A DNA stretch of 64,000 bases from Chelydra serpentina (taxonomy: Eukaryota; Chordata; Testudines; Chelydridae), in contig JBAIAC010000010.1 of the NCBI GenBank assembly GCA_037349315.1, positions 36,186,001 to 36,250,000 of the forward strand. Reading direction: 5' to 3'. The position numbers and the translations under genes are program-made. The notes below the pieces were generated by a model. That model searched no databases. It had not been told where the DNA came from and worked only from the letters and a program-made list of their open reading frames with translations. Each line of letters starts with the position of its first letter. Positions within the stretch are counted from its first letter, which is position 1. This document shows, piece by piece, positions 26,640 through 39,326 of the stretch.

Positions 26640-27200
26640 TCTACCCGGCGGTTCCCAGCCACGCGGTGGGGGCGAGGAGGGGGAAAGTTCATACTGAGCG
26701 GTTTGCCGGCAGAATGCAGGGACCGTTCCCGGGGACAGCCACGTGGTGGGGGCGGGGAGGCGGACCGTTCATGCTGAGCGGTTCGCCGGCAGAATGCAGG
26801 GACCGTTCCCGGGGACAACCACGCGGTGGGGGTGGGGAGGCGGACAATCGATGCTAAGCGGTTCGGTGGCAGAATGCAGGACCGTTTCCGGGGACAGCCA
26901 CGCGGTGGGGGCGGACCGTTCATGCTGAGTGGTTCGCCGGCAGAATGCAGGGACCGTTCCCAGGGACAGCCACGCAGTGGGGGCGGGGAGGTGGACTGTT
27001 GATGCTGAGCAGTTCACCGGCAGAATGCAGGGACCGTTCCCGGGGACAGCCATGCGGTGGGGGCGGGGAGACGGACCGTTGATGCTGAGCGGTTCGCCGG
27101 CAGAATGCAGGGACCGTTCCCGGGGACAGCCACGGCGGGGGGGCTAGGGGGTGGGGACAGGGGGAGAGCTCATGCTGGCCGGATCGCCGGCAGCAGGAAG
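26640..27200. repeat. CpG-rich minisatellite, about 80-bp unit, about 7 copies
   Basis: The core cggcagaatgcagggaccg recurs at about 26707, 26787, 26867 (diverged), 26938, 27018 and 27099, and a partial copy at 27188. Spacing is near 80 bp, except one of about 71. Each unit also has ccacgcggtgggggcgg and tcatgctgagcggttcg. The array lies wholly within the intron of the Myb-like gene. Confidence 0.95.
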
Positions 27201-27506
27201 TGCCCAACGCTAGGAGCTGTGCTTGGAACGTGAAAGGAGGGCACTGCTGTAAATTAAGCTTTCAGCAGCCAAAAGTCTACGGCTTACCATGGCCGCCTGC
27301 TAGCCGAATTCCGTTGTCTGGCCCCACTTGTGTGATCTGTACACCAAGACCCCAGGCACTCAATATAAAGATAGAAAATTCGACCTTGTACTGAGTGCAC
27401 ATGTGATAGGTAGTGTGCATGGTCTTATTCACAGGGAAAGACTATATTCATTGTTCGCAAAAATGTATCTTTGTGAGGAATTCACTCCCTTTTTCCCATC
27501 CCACAG

Positions 27507-27987
27507 CTGCGAATGTCTCCCGGCCTACCACAGCATCTCCCTCCCAGAGGCTGGCTCAGATCAGGCGGCAAAAAAAGAGAACATGGGACGAGATGTTCTC
27601 CGAACTTATGCTCTCTTCCCAAACTGAGTCGGCACAGCTGACTCAGTGGAGAGAGAACATGTCACGAGCAGTCAGCGAACGGGAGGAGAGGACGGAAGCG
27701 CGGGAGGACAGGTGGCGGCAGGAAGACCAGCAGACGACTAGACTCTGCTTGGGCTAATGCGGAAGTAAACGGACACGCTCCGGCGCTTTGTAGATGTTCT
27801 GCAGGACCGGAGGCAGGAGGACAGAGCACCACTGCATTCTATCTCTAACCGCCCTCCCCTGCCACAAAGTCCCATTCCCCCCTCACCCAAAGTCCCAAGA
27901 AGGAGGGGCGGCAGGGGCCGCGGAAACAGTCACTCCACCCCTGCAGACTGCTCAAGTAGCAGAAGGCTCTCATTCCCCAAGATTTGA
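27507..27987 (+). pseudogene. Harbinger Myb-like protein, exon 2 (C-terminal part frameshifted)
   Basis: After a pyrimidine-rich acceptor (ttttcccatcccacag) the sequence reads AANVSRPTTASPSQRLAQIR, then KKRTWDEMFSELMLSSQTES and WRENMSRAVSEREERTEARE, a basic then coiled-coil-like tail typical of this family. The acceptor leaves two bases that complete the codon opened by exon 1 (G|CT, Ala), so the splice is in frame. The frame stops at about 27757 (TTRLCLG*). The family-like ending RRLSFPKI followed by TGA is visible in another frame at 27964-27987, so one or two indels separate it. Confidence 0.8.
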
Positions 27988-28735
27988 TGCGTCCTTCCCT
28001 TCCCTTCCCTTCAACCGCACCCCACCCTAGCCCCTGTCCCAGTTTCATCCCATAACTGTGTAGTCTTTAATAAAAAGTACGTTTCTGTTAAGTACTGTTT
28101 CCTTCATTTTCTTTTAAAGGATGGTGTGTTTGAAGGGGGGGAACGGGGTTGGTAATTGGAGAGGATAGGCACCTTTACCAGGGTACAGACACGGGGGCAG
28201 GTTCACCAGAAGGTTATACACACATTGCAGTCATTAGGTAACCTGGTCAGTCTGGGAGGTAGTTTTCATGTTCTCTGTGGGGGGGCCTATGTGACTTTGT
28301 GGTGGGGGAGGGCAGTTACAGATCTTCTGCAGCGGTCCAGAGCCAGGATGACAGAGCCACGCTGCAGGGGATCTGTAACCGCCCTCCCCCGCCACAAAGT
28401 CACATAGCCCCCCCCACACAGAGTCCCAAAAAGGAGGGGTGGCAGGCTCCGTAGAAATAAGCAGTCCACCACTGCGGACTGCTCTAGGAGCAGGAGCCTG
28501 TCAGTCCCCGAGTTTAGAAGCGCCCTTTCCATCACTCCACCCGCACCCCATCCTAGCCAGCGTCCCAGTTTCAACCCTTTAACGTGAAATCCTTAATAAA
28601 AAAAGACGGTTTTCATGAACAATGTTTCCTTTATTTTCTGCTTAAAGGTGTGTTTGAAGGGGGGGAAGGGGGTTGGTAATTGGAGAGGATAGGCAACATT
28701 AACTGGGTAAAGAAACGGGGGCAGGTTCAGCCTCA
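27838..28735. repeat. Tandem duplication inside the Harbinger element (unit about 535 bp)
   Basis: The block ccgccctcccctgccacaaa ... tggtaattggagaggatagg at about 27849-28205 recurs at about 28378-28730 with ccgccctcccccgccacaaa and the same ending. Each copy carries a poly(A)-type motif (taataaaaa at 28069 and 28593). The duplication covers the convergent 3' ends of the two element genes. Confidence 0.85.
28272..28418. repeat. Inverted repeat (hairpin) in the Harbinger duplication
   Basis: ctatgtgactttgtggtggg then gggcagttacagatc on the left faces gatctgtaaccgccctccc then ccacaaagtcacatag on the right. The arms are about 50 bp with few mismatches, and the loop is short (about 45 bp). Confidence 0.88.
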
Positions 28736-28754
28736 GTTTAAACAACCGTAATAG

Positions 28755-28985
28755 TCACTGGTTACCCTGGTCAGTCTGGAAGCTAGCTTTCAAAGCTTCC
28801 CGGATGCGCAGCGCATCCCGCTGGGCTCTTCTAATCGCCCGGGTGTCTGGCTGCGCATAATCAGCAGACAGGCGATTTGCCTCAACCTCCCACCCCGCCA
28901 TAAACGTCTCCCCCTTGCTCTCACAGAGATTGTGGAGCACACAGCAAGCTGCAATAACAATGGGGATATTGGTTTCGCTGAGATC
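28755..28985 (-). pseudogene. HARBI1-like: Harbinger DDE transposase, C-terminal remnant
   Basis: The minus strand reads DLSETNIPIVIAACCVLHNL, CESKGETFMAGWEVEANRL and TRAIRRAQRDALRIREAL before a stop at 28755. AACCVLHNLCE is the end of the HARBI1-type DDE_4 nuclease domain. All catalytic Asp/Glu residues would lie N-terminal of this. Instead the sequence runs within about 100 bp into the right TIR, so most of the gene has been deleted. The family protein is usually about 350-400 aa; about 77 aa remain. Confidence 0.9.
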
Positions 28986-31869
28986 AGAGCAAGTCGGTGT
29001 AGACGCTTGCCCCGTTACTATGGACTCACAAAGTCGAATTACTGTCCTTAGTGTGGATACACACGTTTGAATTTGTAATATCGGTTTCACAAATTCGGTT
29101 TAAGTAAAATCGAACTACTCTCGTAGTGCAGACATACCCTAAGAGACATGCTGCCTCACTCACAACAGGTATGCAGGCAGAGAGTCCATGCTAGATTGGC
29201 AACTGCAATCCACTTTGCAGTGTGCGCGCTGCTTTTCCTTTCTCAATTTGCAAATTAATTACATGGATCTTCCCCTCTGCCCCCAAAACATCTTTACTGT
29301 ACACATAGTTGCAAGGCCAGCTGCAAGAGAAAAATAATTTACCATGTGTATTCTACCAAGGCCAATAGAGAGATTATCTTGCATCTCATTGGGATTCCAA
29401 TTTTCCGGTTCTGTAAAGGAGTGAGGATGGCTGTGAGGAAGATGGAGTATAAGAGGCAGTTTAATAGGAACTCCTGTTCCTATTTAAATTATTTGGGGCA
29501 GGAGGAACGGGGGACAGTTGTGTTAATTTTTGTCTAGTCCCTAATGTAATCATTGAAAATTTCCCTTTGTAGCTTTCTGTCGCCCATGCTAATCTCCTGC
29601 ATGCTCTGGGGAAAAAACCCTGCATAATTTCTACCTCCTGTTTGAACCTGTCTTGTCTCTCAAAGGGGAGTGTAATTTTGTGCTCCTAATAGTAGAAATA
29701 ACCTGATGAACATTCTAGTTACTTCAGATACATTTATCCCAAGTCATAGGGTTATATATGAGACCTGAAGGCCCTTCATTTTCCCATTTTGGGAAACATC
29801 ACATCAGAATTGGGACAATGTATTACGGTCCTTCTCCGAAGCCCCTTAAAGCCAATAGAAAGAATCTCATTGACTTCAATGAGTATTTGAGATGGGCCCT
29901 CTATGCACCAGAGTTTTTTTGGCAGGATACTGTCCCCAGCAATGGTCTGGATGAGTAGTGGGAATCTTATAAGTGTAGGGTGGAGGTCACGCACCAGCAT
30001 GTACAAATGTTATACGAATATTCAATAATGCAAATGCATAAACTTAGATTTAAATGGTCTTGACCCAGATTTCATCATCTAACTGCATATCCATTTCCAT
30101 ACATCTGTCAACAGAGCATTACATTTATTGTCTACGGGAAACGTGATCAGTGATGAAATAAAATGAACATAAATGATTTACTGTTCTGTCAGGTTTTGTT
30201 TAGCAGTTTTCTGTACGGTGAAGCTATGCAGCTAAAGGTTAAAGAAAGTCTGTGTTTCCATCTTGTATGTGTTTAAGAAAGCAAGAGGGTACCCAAGATA
30301 AACAACTGGTATTTCATTGCATATACACTTTAATTCTCCCCATGTGTTCACTAAAGCAATGTCATGATTTCCTGCTCAAAAATGACCAGCTTGGAGATAC
30401 CTGATAGATGCTTCCAGCTTAGAAGCAAATAGTAGTTGTTCCCTTTTTCTAGTCAGGGTAAAAACTCACACACACACACACACACACACTCAGTAATATT
30501 CCAGAATGCAAAATAATAAACTTCCCCAAATATCATAATTTAAAGGTTCCAAAGACCTTTTACTTCTGATATGAATCAGGGTTATTTAAACAGAAAACAA
30601 TTATCTTATCAGCTTTTTTGTTTACCAGGGAATATAAACAGATCATCCTTCTTCTATACAAGGGATGGTTGTGATTCCACATATTTATGTCATCTATCGT
30701 ATAGAAGAGTATATTGCTCCATATTTTACTAATATGCTTTAAAAGTATTGTGTTACAAAGATCAAGGCATGAATAGGAATTGTGTTTGGATGAAAAAAAG
30801 ATGTACTCTAGGTTGGTGCTACTGTGCTTGTTGAGTCTCAATAAGATTTAAAATTACTTCATAAAACTATTTACATATATTTGTATTTATCCACAATGGC
30901 TTTGCCCCCAATGAACAAGCAAGCAGCACCTTTAAATACTTCCAAGGTATGGTACCTTAAATTTAGATTTTACTTCTTGTGTGATGGATTTTAATTCACC
31001 TTTCTCAAGACATCCTGCTCACCGTTAACCTAAAAAAATCTCAGCTAAGGTACAAGAAACCTACTGCATATTAGGTAATGAAAACAGGTCAGTGGTTCTA
31101 AACACATTTTCTAAAAAAAAAGATGAAATTATTCCAACATCTTGATTATTATTTTTTCAAATTAAATGCTTTGTAGATTTCTGCTATCATTGACTTCAGC
31201 AGGAGCAGGGTTGGGCTCACTATGTTTTTCTTGAACTAACAGAAAAAGATGAGTGAAGTCTGAAGTACAAATTAGTGTTTCTAAACATACATGGTTGTTT
31301 ACTATAGCTTGCTTTCTAGTGGATAAAGTGTTTCTTTCATTATAGGCAGAGTGATGTCTATTGTTAAAGACGCCTAACGTTTTTCATTATAAACACTTGT
31401 TTTCAATTGCTTATAACTTTGCCACACTTTTAACCATGCATTTTTTTTGTACCAGCCCAGCAAAAATGGATTAGCTGTTTCAGAGAATAAGTGTGAGGAA
31501 TGAATAGATAGTTTTACTATTATAACTTTTCTGATCTTTATTGTATTTTTTTTTTGAAGAGCATTAGCACCTCCATGGTTTGGACCAGAAACTTGAAATA
31601 TAGGAAGGGGTTAGAGGCATCTTTTGCTGCCCCATAAAAAAACCCAGGTTTGGCTAGCTATAAGCCTATGAAAATTGGCATTTGCACATGCTCAGCAGGG
31701 GTTTTTAGAGGCCTGCTGCTAAAATCTCTAAACATTGCATCTGCACTGAACATGCTCCCAGCCCACAGTGAGTCTGAGCTCTAGATGGAACCTAGCAGCA
31801 GCAGCAGCCGCCTTTAGAAAGAACTGTGATCTCTAATCTTAGCTCTTCCACCATTCTGAGCACTTCACA

Positions 31870-32010
31870 ACCTTTACAATGAGCAAGGAAGGACTCATGC
31901 GCCTAACTTAAGATGCAAGCAATTATCATTCCTCCCATTTGACAGTTAGGGTAACTGAGAGGTCACACAAGGTCATTTCAGGCAGAGCTGGGAATAGACC
32001 ATATGGCAGA
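31870..32010 (+). repeat. MIR-type SINE fragment
   Basis: ttatcattcctcccatttgac, gtaactgagaggtcacacaag and ggcagagctgggaatagacc match the MIR core order. Confidence 0.7.
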
Positions 32011-32129
32011 CTCAAGACTCTTCCGGAGACGGCAGCCTTTGCAAAACGAATGAATGTGACAAAACTATGTCTGTGGCTATCTCGTCTGTACCAACTAGAC
32101 CACACTCCATTCTGAAGCCAACATTAGAG

Positions 32130-32350
32130 ATTTCTGTTACTATAGTTTGCTTTTTTAAAAAACCTAGGCAATTAAATTTAAAGGATGAGAATGTTGCAAA
32201 ATTGAACACCCAAAAGTTAGGAAATGCCAGCATTAAGGATGACCATGACATTTTAATTTGGTCCTCTTGTGCATGTACAGTATGGCACAGGTTTAATTAT
32301 GTGACCAAACACTATTTATTCTATAGGACTCATGCCTCATTCAGTGCCGA
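32130..32350 (+). repeat. Unclassified dispersed repeat, copy A
   Basis: Shared blocks with 62620-62820 are aacacccaaaagttaggaaa, tgccagcattaaggatg, the accaaacactatttattc region, and tgcctcattcagtgc. The order and spacing are the same, so both descend from one element of unknown class. Confidence 0.65.
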
Positions 32351-33593
32351 GACTATTCTCTTGTGGTTTTAAAGCAGTGGAGCAGGGTTGTATTTCTGAC
32401 TCTGCCACAGACCTTCTATATGATTTTAAGCAAAACTATCACAACATATATCCACAAGGAGGCCAAAATAAGAGACTGTATGGAAACCCTTACCTATGGG
32501 ATTTCTTAATTTCTGAATGTTTGACTTTGCAATGGTCACATTTATTTAAATATAGGAGTTTTCTGCATTTAATATATTATAAATAGTAAGTTCAAACCTT
32601 TGGCATATCCTTTTGTTAAAATTACCATTTTTTCTCTCAGTACAATATAAGTTAATTCTTGCCACTTTTGTCTACAGCAGAAACAAACATCCATTTGCAA
32701 AATTTTAAATGAGTTAAAAATAGAATAATTCAGACAGATGGAATACATATATTAGCCATTTAAAAAAAGTGTTACCTATTTAAATTGACAAGTTAAATAG
32801 GGTAGAACTAGCGCAAGCTTTGGGACCTTCTCCAACTCAGAACACTCAAGTGGTGTTCATGACTTCCAGGAGAACACCACATTAACCCTAATTGTGTCTT
32901 CTTTAACTTGATCATTTAAATGGCTAAAACTTTTTTTTTTTTTAAACAGACCTATATATAAACCTACTTTCTATCAGCAAGTTCTGAAGCACACACAGAT
33001 CAACAATGAAACTAAACAGGAAAACAGAAAACAAACCACATTATTTTCTAAATAAAATACTTGAAAATTAAAGCTAAATAAGCAAAACACTTTCTCTAAA
33101 TAAAATGCTCTGCAAGCACAAACTCTATACCAGGTAACACTGGTAGCAATTCCAAAGTTAAGTGAACTTAAAGGAGGACTCAGTTTCACACTTAAAAATT
33201 TTACTTTATTCTCTAAATTTGTCACAATAACTCCTTAGAAGACAACTGAATTCTCTACATAATTTTTTTAAATAAAAATCTTTAATAACTTTTGCTAAAG
33301 AAACATTTTAAAATGCTCGGTTTTAAAAGTTTTTATTATGTTTCTTATATTCCTCTAGCTAGAACCAGAGTTCCCTCAAATTCCAAACTTCTCTCCCACA
33401 AAAACATAATCTTATAACATTTCAGACATAGTCTGCTTTTGAACTTCTAAAATTAAACAAACAAAGAGTTTCCCTTTATTTAAAATTATCATTTAGAGCT
33501 ACAAGAAGGCTAGCTGATAGAACTGCTCAGATCTGTCAACTACTTCCGTTTCCTAATGCTGCCAGCCCAGCTCTCTAACCAGAGGCTCAATTC

Positions 33594-33636
33594 AGATGAA
33601 AAACAGAAACAATTTTTTTTGTTTCTGTTTTTCATC
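33594..33636. repeat. Short perfect hairpin
   Basis: gatgaaaaacagaaac and gtttctgtttttcatc are exact reverse complements of 16 bp around a T-rich loop. It resembles the AT-rich repeat family at 6360, 35128 and 39950. Confidence 0.85.
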
Positions 33637-35127
33637 AAACTTTCATTTTTTTTGGTCAAAATTTTCCAGGTGTGCTCTGAGTATGCTCCTGGTGAGCAAA
33701 GATAACTTATATCTCTTCATCTTATTCTGAACAACCAACACGCTGACGCTGACTTCACTCTGAAAAAAATATAACACACCAATATGCACACACATGCAGA
33801 TTCCAGTTCTGTAACTTCTACCTAAACGTCTAACGATAACTAACGGCACAGACGACCCATTCATATAACTTTACCTAAACGTTACATAAAAACTTATCTC
33901 ACACCAAACCTCACTTACACATTTGCATACAACCCATGTACAATGTAATTTATGAAAGCCACACCAACCCTTTATGAATCAAAGCACATGAACATTCCAG
34001 ACAATAAACATGGTCTAAGTGAGGGTGGATATATGTGGACTCTGCGGGGTGGAAGGGAGAAAGTTGAAGCTGATAAAGGAAAAATGACCCACTGAGTGCA
34101 GATGGGGTATTGTGGGACTTAACATTTATTTCCTTGTTTTTATCATTTATGCTGTTAGGATGTGCTATTTAGCAGCCTTTACTCAAAAATAACAAATATT
34201 TTTGTGTGGGAAAATATATATTTATTATATCATAGGTTGCCAAAAGTAGAGTAAGTTATGACGATGCAGCCTACAAATGATACTTTAATGTATTACATTC
34301 CCAGTCATCATATTATTCCTAGACTAACAGGAACATTTTCTTTTGCAGGTGCTTTGATTTCCTGGGTGGCTGTGTCTGTGATTTTTTACAAGGGTGACTT
34401 GGTACAGAATATACCAGTTAGAACAACCTATGAATAACTCTATTTAGGAAACTGATTTCTCTTTTTGTTTTAGTACACTATTATGAGCAGCAAGTCCTAA
34501 ACCAAATTAGCATACCTTCCTCCCCTCAAAATAAAGAAATTAAAGGAAATAAATATGGGTTTTCTTACTGAACATTCACTGCATGTGCCGTATTTTGTTG
34601 TGGCTCAAGATACTGATATAACTCCAGTTTAAGTCTTTAATCAATCAAGCCTCAAGCTATTGCAAAATCCAGCGAAGGAACAGTAAAACTGATAACACAA
34701 AGTTTTCTCCATTGAAGTGACTTTGGCTTTCTCTTGCAGGCTCAGCCCAGTTTCTTCTCCATCATTTCTCAAATCGAAATAGAAGGGCATGATACCAACT
34801 CCGCTACTGTTCTGTTTACTGTCACCTTTGCACTATACACCAAAAGCACGCCCACTGACAGCACAGTGTCAGTTCTGGCTGTACGCCTGAGAGGGAAAAA
34901 CAAGTAATAATACTGAACACTAACAGGGGCCCAACTCTTCATTCTCCTTCAGATATTATCTCTTAAACTGTGTCAGGACTAGCACCTGGTTTGTGGTAAG
35001 AAGCACTAAAGAATTTATAGTCATGATATGGTAATACAAATAAAAATAAAAATAATAATTAATTACACATGGGAACACTGAGTACTACAATGTCTAAATT
35101 ATCTAACTCTGTCAAAGAGTATACCAG

Positions 35128-35510
35128 TAGAGCTGGAGAATTTTTTATGTCAAACAGTTTATTCACCCAAAAATGTAGTTTCAGGGAGACTGCAGCTATC
35201 CATGGATTTGTTGAATAGTTTCAGCCGAATATAAAATGTTTTAAAAAAGTCAAAATAGTTGCCAAGATATTTTCTAAACAAAATATTTTGACTTTTCATT
35301 TCAAAATATTGTATTTAAAAATGTAGCTAGATGTTTTCAATTTTGTTTTAAAGGGGTAAAACACACCCAAAATTCAACAACAACAACAAAAACCCCAAAG
35401 AAAAAATATTTTGGGTAAAAAAAAAAAAAGTTTCATTCAACCTGAAACAATTTTTTTTCTCAGATTTTTTTTTCATTTTGGTCCCCAATGCACCACTATT
35501 GGGAAGAATA
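35128..35510. repeat. AT-rich dispersed repeat, copy 2
   Basis: agagctggagaattttttat, gaatagtttcagccgaatat and a poly(A)/poly(T)-rich end with tttggtccccaatgc correspond to agagctgggaaattattatt and gaatagtttcagcccaaaat at 39950. Confidence 0.6.
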
Positions 35511-38500
35511 GAGAATCTTAGAGGTACCTAGGCAGGAAAAGAGTAAAAGATATTAAAGATTGTATCCCAGTCTTCGAGGGTGGGCTTTTGAAGGGTTAAA
35601 TTACTCACTCCAAGCAGTAATTGCTGTTGTGACGTCACCATCAGTCTGGCAATTTGTTTATATCAATACAGAAAATATCTGCTGAGCCATTTGCAGGGAC
35701 TGCTACATAAATGTCAAAGGATAGTGGTGGGATGCTTATTTGGCATTTCATTTCCATTTACATGAATTTTTCCTACTGAATTGTGAGCTCAGGTAGCAAA
35801 GATATTGAGGACAGTCATGATGATAAGGTGACAGACACAGACACAACTAATGTCAATTTGATCCCTGGAAGAAGTCATGACTTGCAACAACTTTGCTACT
35901 CTAGTCCAGGACACTGCTAAGCAGCAGACAAGGATCCCCTAAGGGGTAGGTTGAGCCCACCATACTCATTTTCACTTATAACAAAATCCAGATTTGAACA
36001 TAGGCTTTCAAAGCGGAAAGGCTGGGGAAAGGCTAGTGGAAGGCAAGTATATTTCATGCTTCAAGGGGAGGTAAAGTTACTCTGCTCTAAAAGTGATAGT
36101 GTAGGGTCATTCCCAAAGAAATTTGACAATAATAAAGACTCAGATCATGCTGAATTATATCACTTGGCAATGAGACTGGAGAAATTAATCCAGAATTGCA
36201 AACTCAACTCAAGGTGCACATTTAGATGTATGGAAAGCTTTGGGATTTCTTACATAAAGAATCAAGCACAGGGATCTTACGAGACTCATAAAGAATCTTA
36301 TTGATTGAAAAAGAGTGTGTATATATCTAAGAATGGGATGAAAGTTTTTAAAAAACGCATTCAAAAGGACAAAGCTGTGCAGACAGCCCATCTGCAATGT
36401 AACCACATAAAAGACCCATGGGCAAATCCAAACCCATTAGTAGAAGTGCTTGAGGAATCTGCCAAGGAGCCAGATGCTGCCTCTGGAAGAATATCTTCCA
36501 CAGATTGTCATCTGGATCCCCTGACTGCCATCCGAAACGGAGGACAATGAAGAATGGAGATCTGATTAAGTAGTGTGTAAAAAAAGCCCAAGTATACAAT
36601 ACATTACCTTGACTTAATGCAACCGTTCACTGCCTACTTTCTAAGAAAAATAAAAAAATATTTTAAACATGGAACCCAGAAATTAAAACATCTATTTAAA
36701 ATACATATTCATGAATCAAGCTAGGAGACAAAGATGTTAAAATAATAAAAAGAAAATGCGGTTACATTTGATTTCTATATTCCTGAATGGTTTCTCTTTA
36801 GATCAAAGACATTTTGGGATCACTCTACTCTTTTCTTTTATTATCTGTTGCCCATTGAGTTCATTTTATGATGTCTGATCAGGATATCGCAAGGTGATAA
36901 ACAGGAGATTTGAAAAAAGTGTTTGTTAGTTTATTACCTAGAGTAGATTGGCAAATATAGTAGCTGAAATGTGTCTGACTATAATGTGAAATATCAACCA
37001 GAAACCTGCACACAGAAAAATGGGAACCAGCAGAGAATGTTTTTCTTAACTGGAAATCCAAACCAAACTTTGAAGAAAGATCCAAATCCAAATATGTACT
37101 TTCGTGTAAATATACATAAAAGGGCTAACCCCTGTTTAATATACAAATTCCACTAAGAATCCACTTATTGGACTTGGAGTAGAAAGTAATTGAAACTGAA
37201 CACATTTATTATTTAAAGTTGTCTATGGCACAAGTATATTTGGATTATCCAAGAAGGTCAGAGAAGCTGGCATGGAGTCTGAATTACTTCTATGCTTTGC
37301 TGTAATGTGATGCCACAAGGGCAAAAAATAGACTGTGAGGGAAGGGAGAAAAGCAAGAGAGAGAACTCCTTGTCACTGTGATTACATTTGCTGGGCTTCA
37401 TGAACTAACATCGCCATTTCTTGGCTCAAAATCCATTCAACTATATGATAAAAACCTGTTGAAACTCTTACAGCCCTAAGAATAAATTTGATTACTAAAA
37501 ATATAATTTTAGGATTTATTCCTCTGCTCAAAAGATAGTACTTAACCTCTTCCTAACAAATTTTAAAGAGCTTCACAACACTAAACTATTAATAAAAAGT
37601 ATGTACTTTAATAAACACTGAATAAGGTATATTCCCCTTTTAAGATTTTGAAATTCAAACAGGCCAGGTGAAATGAAAAGTTATGAATAATCAAATCAAC
37701 AGCTTTGGTACGATTTGATTTTTGAAAAAGTACGGAAGGGGGCAGACATAAAGAATGATCAATCAGAAAGTAAATCCTCACCCTTTAATGGACAGTAAAC
37801 AGGTCTCCAGAGTGGCACCATCACCACAGATCCATTTTCTTTCTTTAAACAGAAGTCAATTTCCACAAAGTTTACTGGTTCACAAACTGTTGCTATAGTT
37901 GTTCAAATTACGTTATGCCATTGTGCACAAAGGAGGCGTCGACAAGGCAATGTCTCTATTAAGATTTAACCCACATTATAAGAATCTCTGAATTACGCTG
38001 TTCTGTTTCTGTACCTAAATTGTTCTTCACAGAAAACTTAAAAAGCAAAGCCAGAAAACCAAAAAGGGCAATCTGTTGCAGACTGTATTTTCCGACAGAA
38101 CAGTTCACTAAGGAAAAGAAAAGTTGTAATTATAAACGTGGCAGTGGTGTTGCCCAGCACAGAGAAGATTTTCTTGTTCCCTTTGTGGGAGAGCCAAGCA
38201 GACCAACCAACAAGAGAGCATAGTTTATAAAATGCGCTACTCCAAGAGTGAAGGGTTGAAATACAATGAAAGGAAATAAGATAAAGCTGTGGCTGCAGAG
38301 GCTGAAGCACCTGAGCCCTTTATCAGATACTTTATTTTTTAATTGAATGAAGGGGATTTTACATTTTATTTAGTAAAACGTTTTACTCACAGATCTTTCT
38401 CCTAAAGAGGTCTATGTGACTATAGTGCATGATTCAAGGAACTGTAATGGATTAATATGCCTTTCACCTCTGTGTCACGACTAAGGATATACTTGTAGCC

Positions 38501-38665
38501 GGGCGCATGGTTCTCAGTTCAAGGAGACACGCTTGCAGCTTGCTCTGATCAAGCTCGCATGCTAAAAATAAAGCACAGTCACAACAATAAAAGTGAAGGG
38601 AGGGGTTAGCTACCCTGAGTACACACCAGTGGTCTCAGACAGGTACATACTTGGGGCTATTAGAC

Positions 38666-38891
38666 CAGAGGTTCTCAAACTGGGGGTTGGGACCCCTCAT
38701 GGGGTCACGAGGTTATTACATGGGTGCGGGGGTCACGAGTTGTCAGCCTCCACCCCAAACCCCAGTTTGCATCCAGCATTTATAATGGTGTTAAATATAT
38801 AAAAAAGTGTTTTTAATTTAAAAGGGGAGGGTCACACTCTGAGGGTTGCTATGTGAAAGGGGTCACCAGTACAAAAGTTTGAGAACTACTG
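38666..38891. mobile_element. hAT-type MITE (cagaggttctcaaact)
   Basis: The left end cagaggttctcaaactggg and the right end aaaagtttgagaactactg are TIRs. Flanks tattagac and taactaga(c) suggest a degraded 8-bp TSD. The body has the ggggtcac phrases typical of this MITE. Confidence 0.85.
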
Positions 38892-39006
38892 TAACTAGAC
38901 CATTCCACCGCTTCCGCTGCTACAGCCACACACACATACACTAGGGGTGCCAACCCTCCAGGATTGGCTTGGAGTCTCCCGGAATCAGCATCAATTTCCC
39001 AGTGAC

Positions 39007-39326
39007 CAGGGCCGGCTCCAGGCACCAGCTTCCCAAGCTGGTGCTTGGGGCGGCAGGTGAGAAGGGGGCGGCAGTCCGAGTCCCGCGGGGGCAATTCGGC
39101 GGCAGGTCCGCTCTTCCCGCCGCCGAATTGCCGCCGCGGGACTCGGACTGCCGCCCCAGTCTCGCCTGCCGTGGGGGCAAAGGGGCGGCAGGTCCGCCGC
39201 TGTCCCCTTGCCGCTCTGGAATGGGACTGCCTGCGTCGGGGGCGGGGCCCCGCTACGTCTGCCTGCATCGGGGGCGGTGCGCCGCCACCCCTGCTTGGGG
39301 CGGCAGAATTGTAAGAGCCGCCCCTG
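39007..39326. mobile_element. 320-bp GC-rich hAT-type MITE with a perfect 8-bp TSD
   Basis: It starts cagggccggctcc and ends gagccgcccctg, with ccagtgac directly repeated on both sides (38999-39006 and 39327-39334). GC-rich frames on both strands inside it are noncoding artefacts. A strong hairpin occupies 39067-39155. Confidence 0.95.
39067..39155. repeat. GC-rich hairpin inside the MITE
   Basis: ggcggcagtccgagtcccgc faces gcgggactcggactgccgcc, and caattcggcggc faces gccgccgaattg. The arms are 37 bp with about one mismatch and a 15-base loop. Confidence 0.93.

Larger units (their letters stand above)
25207..29139. mobile_element. PIF/Harbinger DNA transposon, internally deleted
   Basis: The left end is ggcctggtctacacta and the right end reverse-complements to gggtatgtctgcacta, both flanked by TAA (25204-25206 and 29140-29142), the TWA-type target of Harbinger. 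It carries a two-exon Myb/SANT-like gene on the plus strand and, convergently, the C-terminal remnant of a DDE transposase on the minus strand. A CpG-rich minisatellite and a tandem duplication of about 535 bp lie inside. Without the transposase catalytic part it could move only in trans. Confidence 0.92.
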
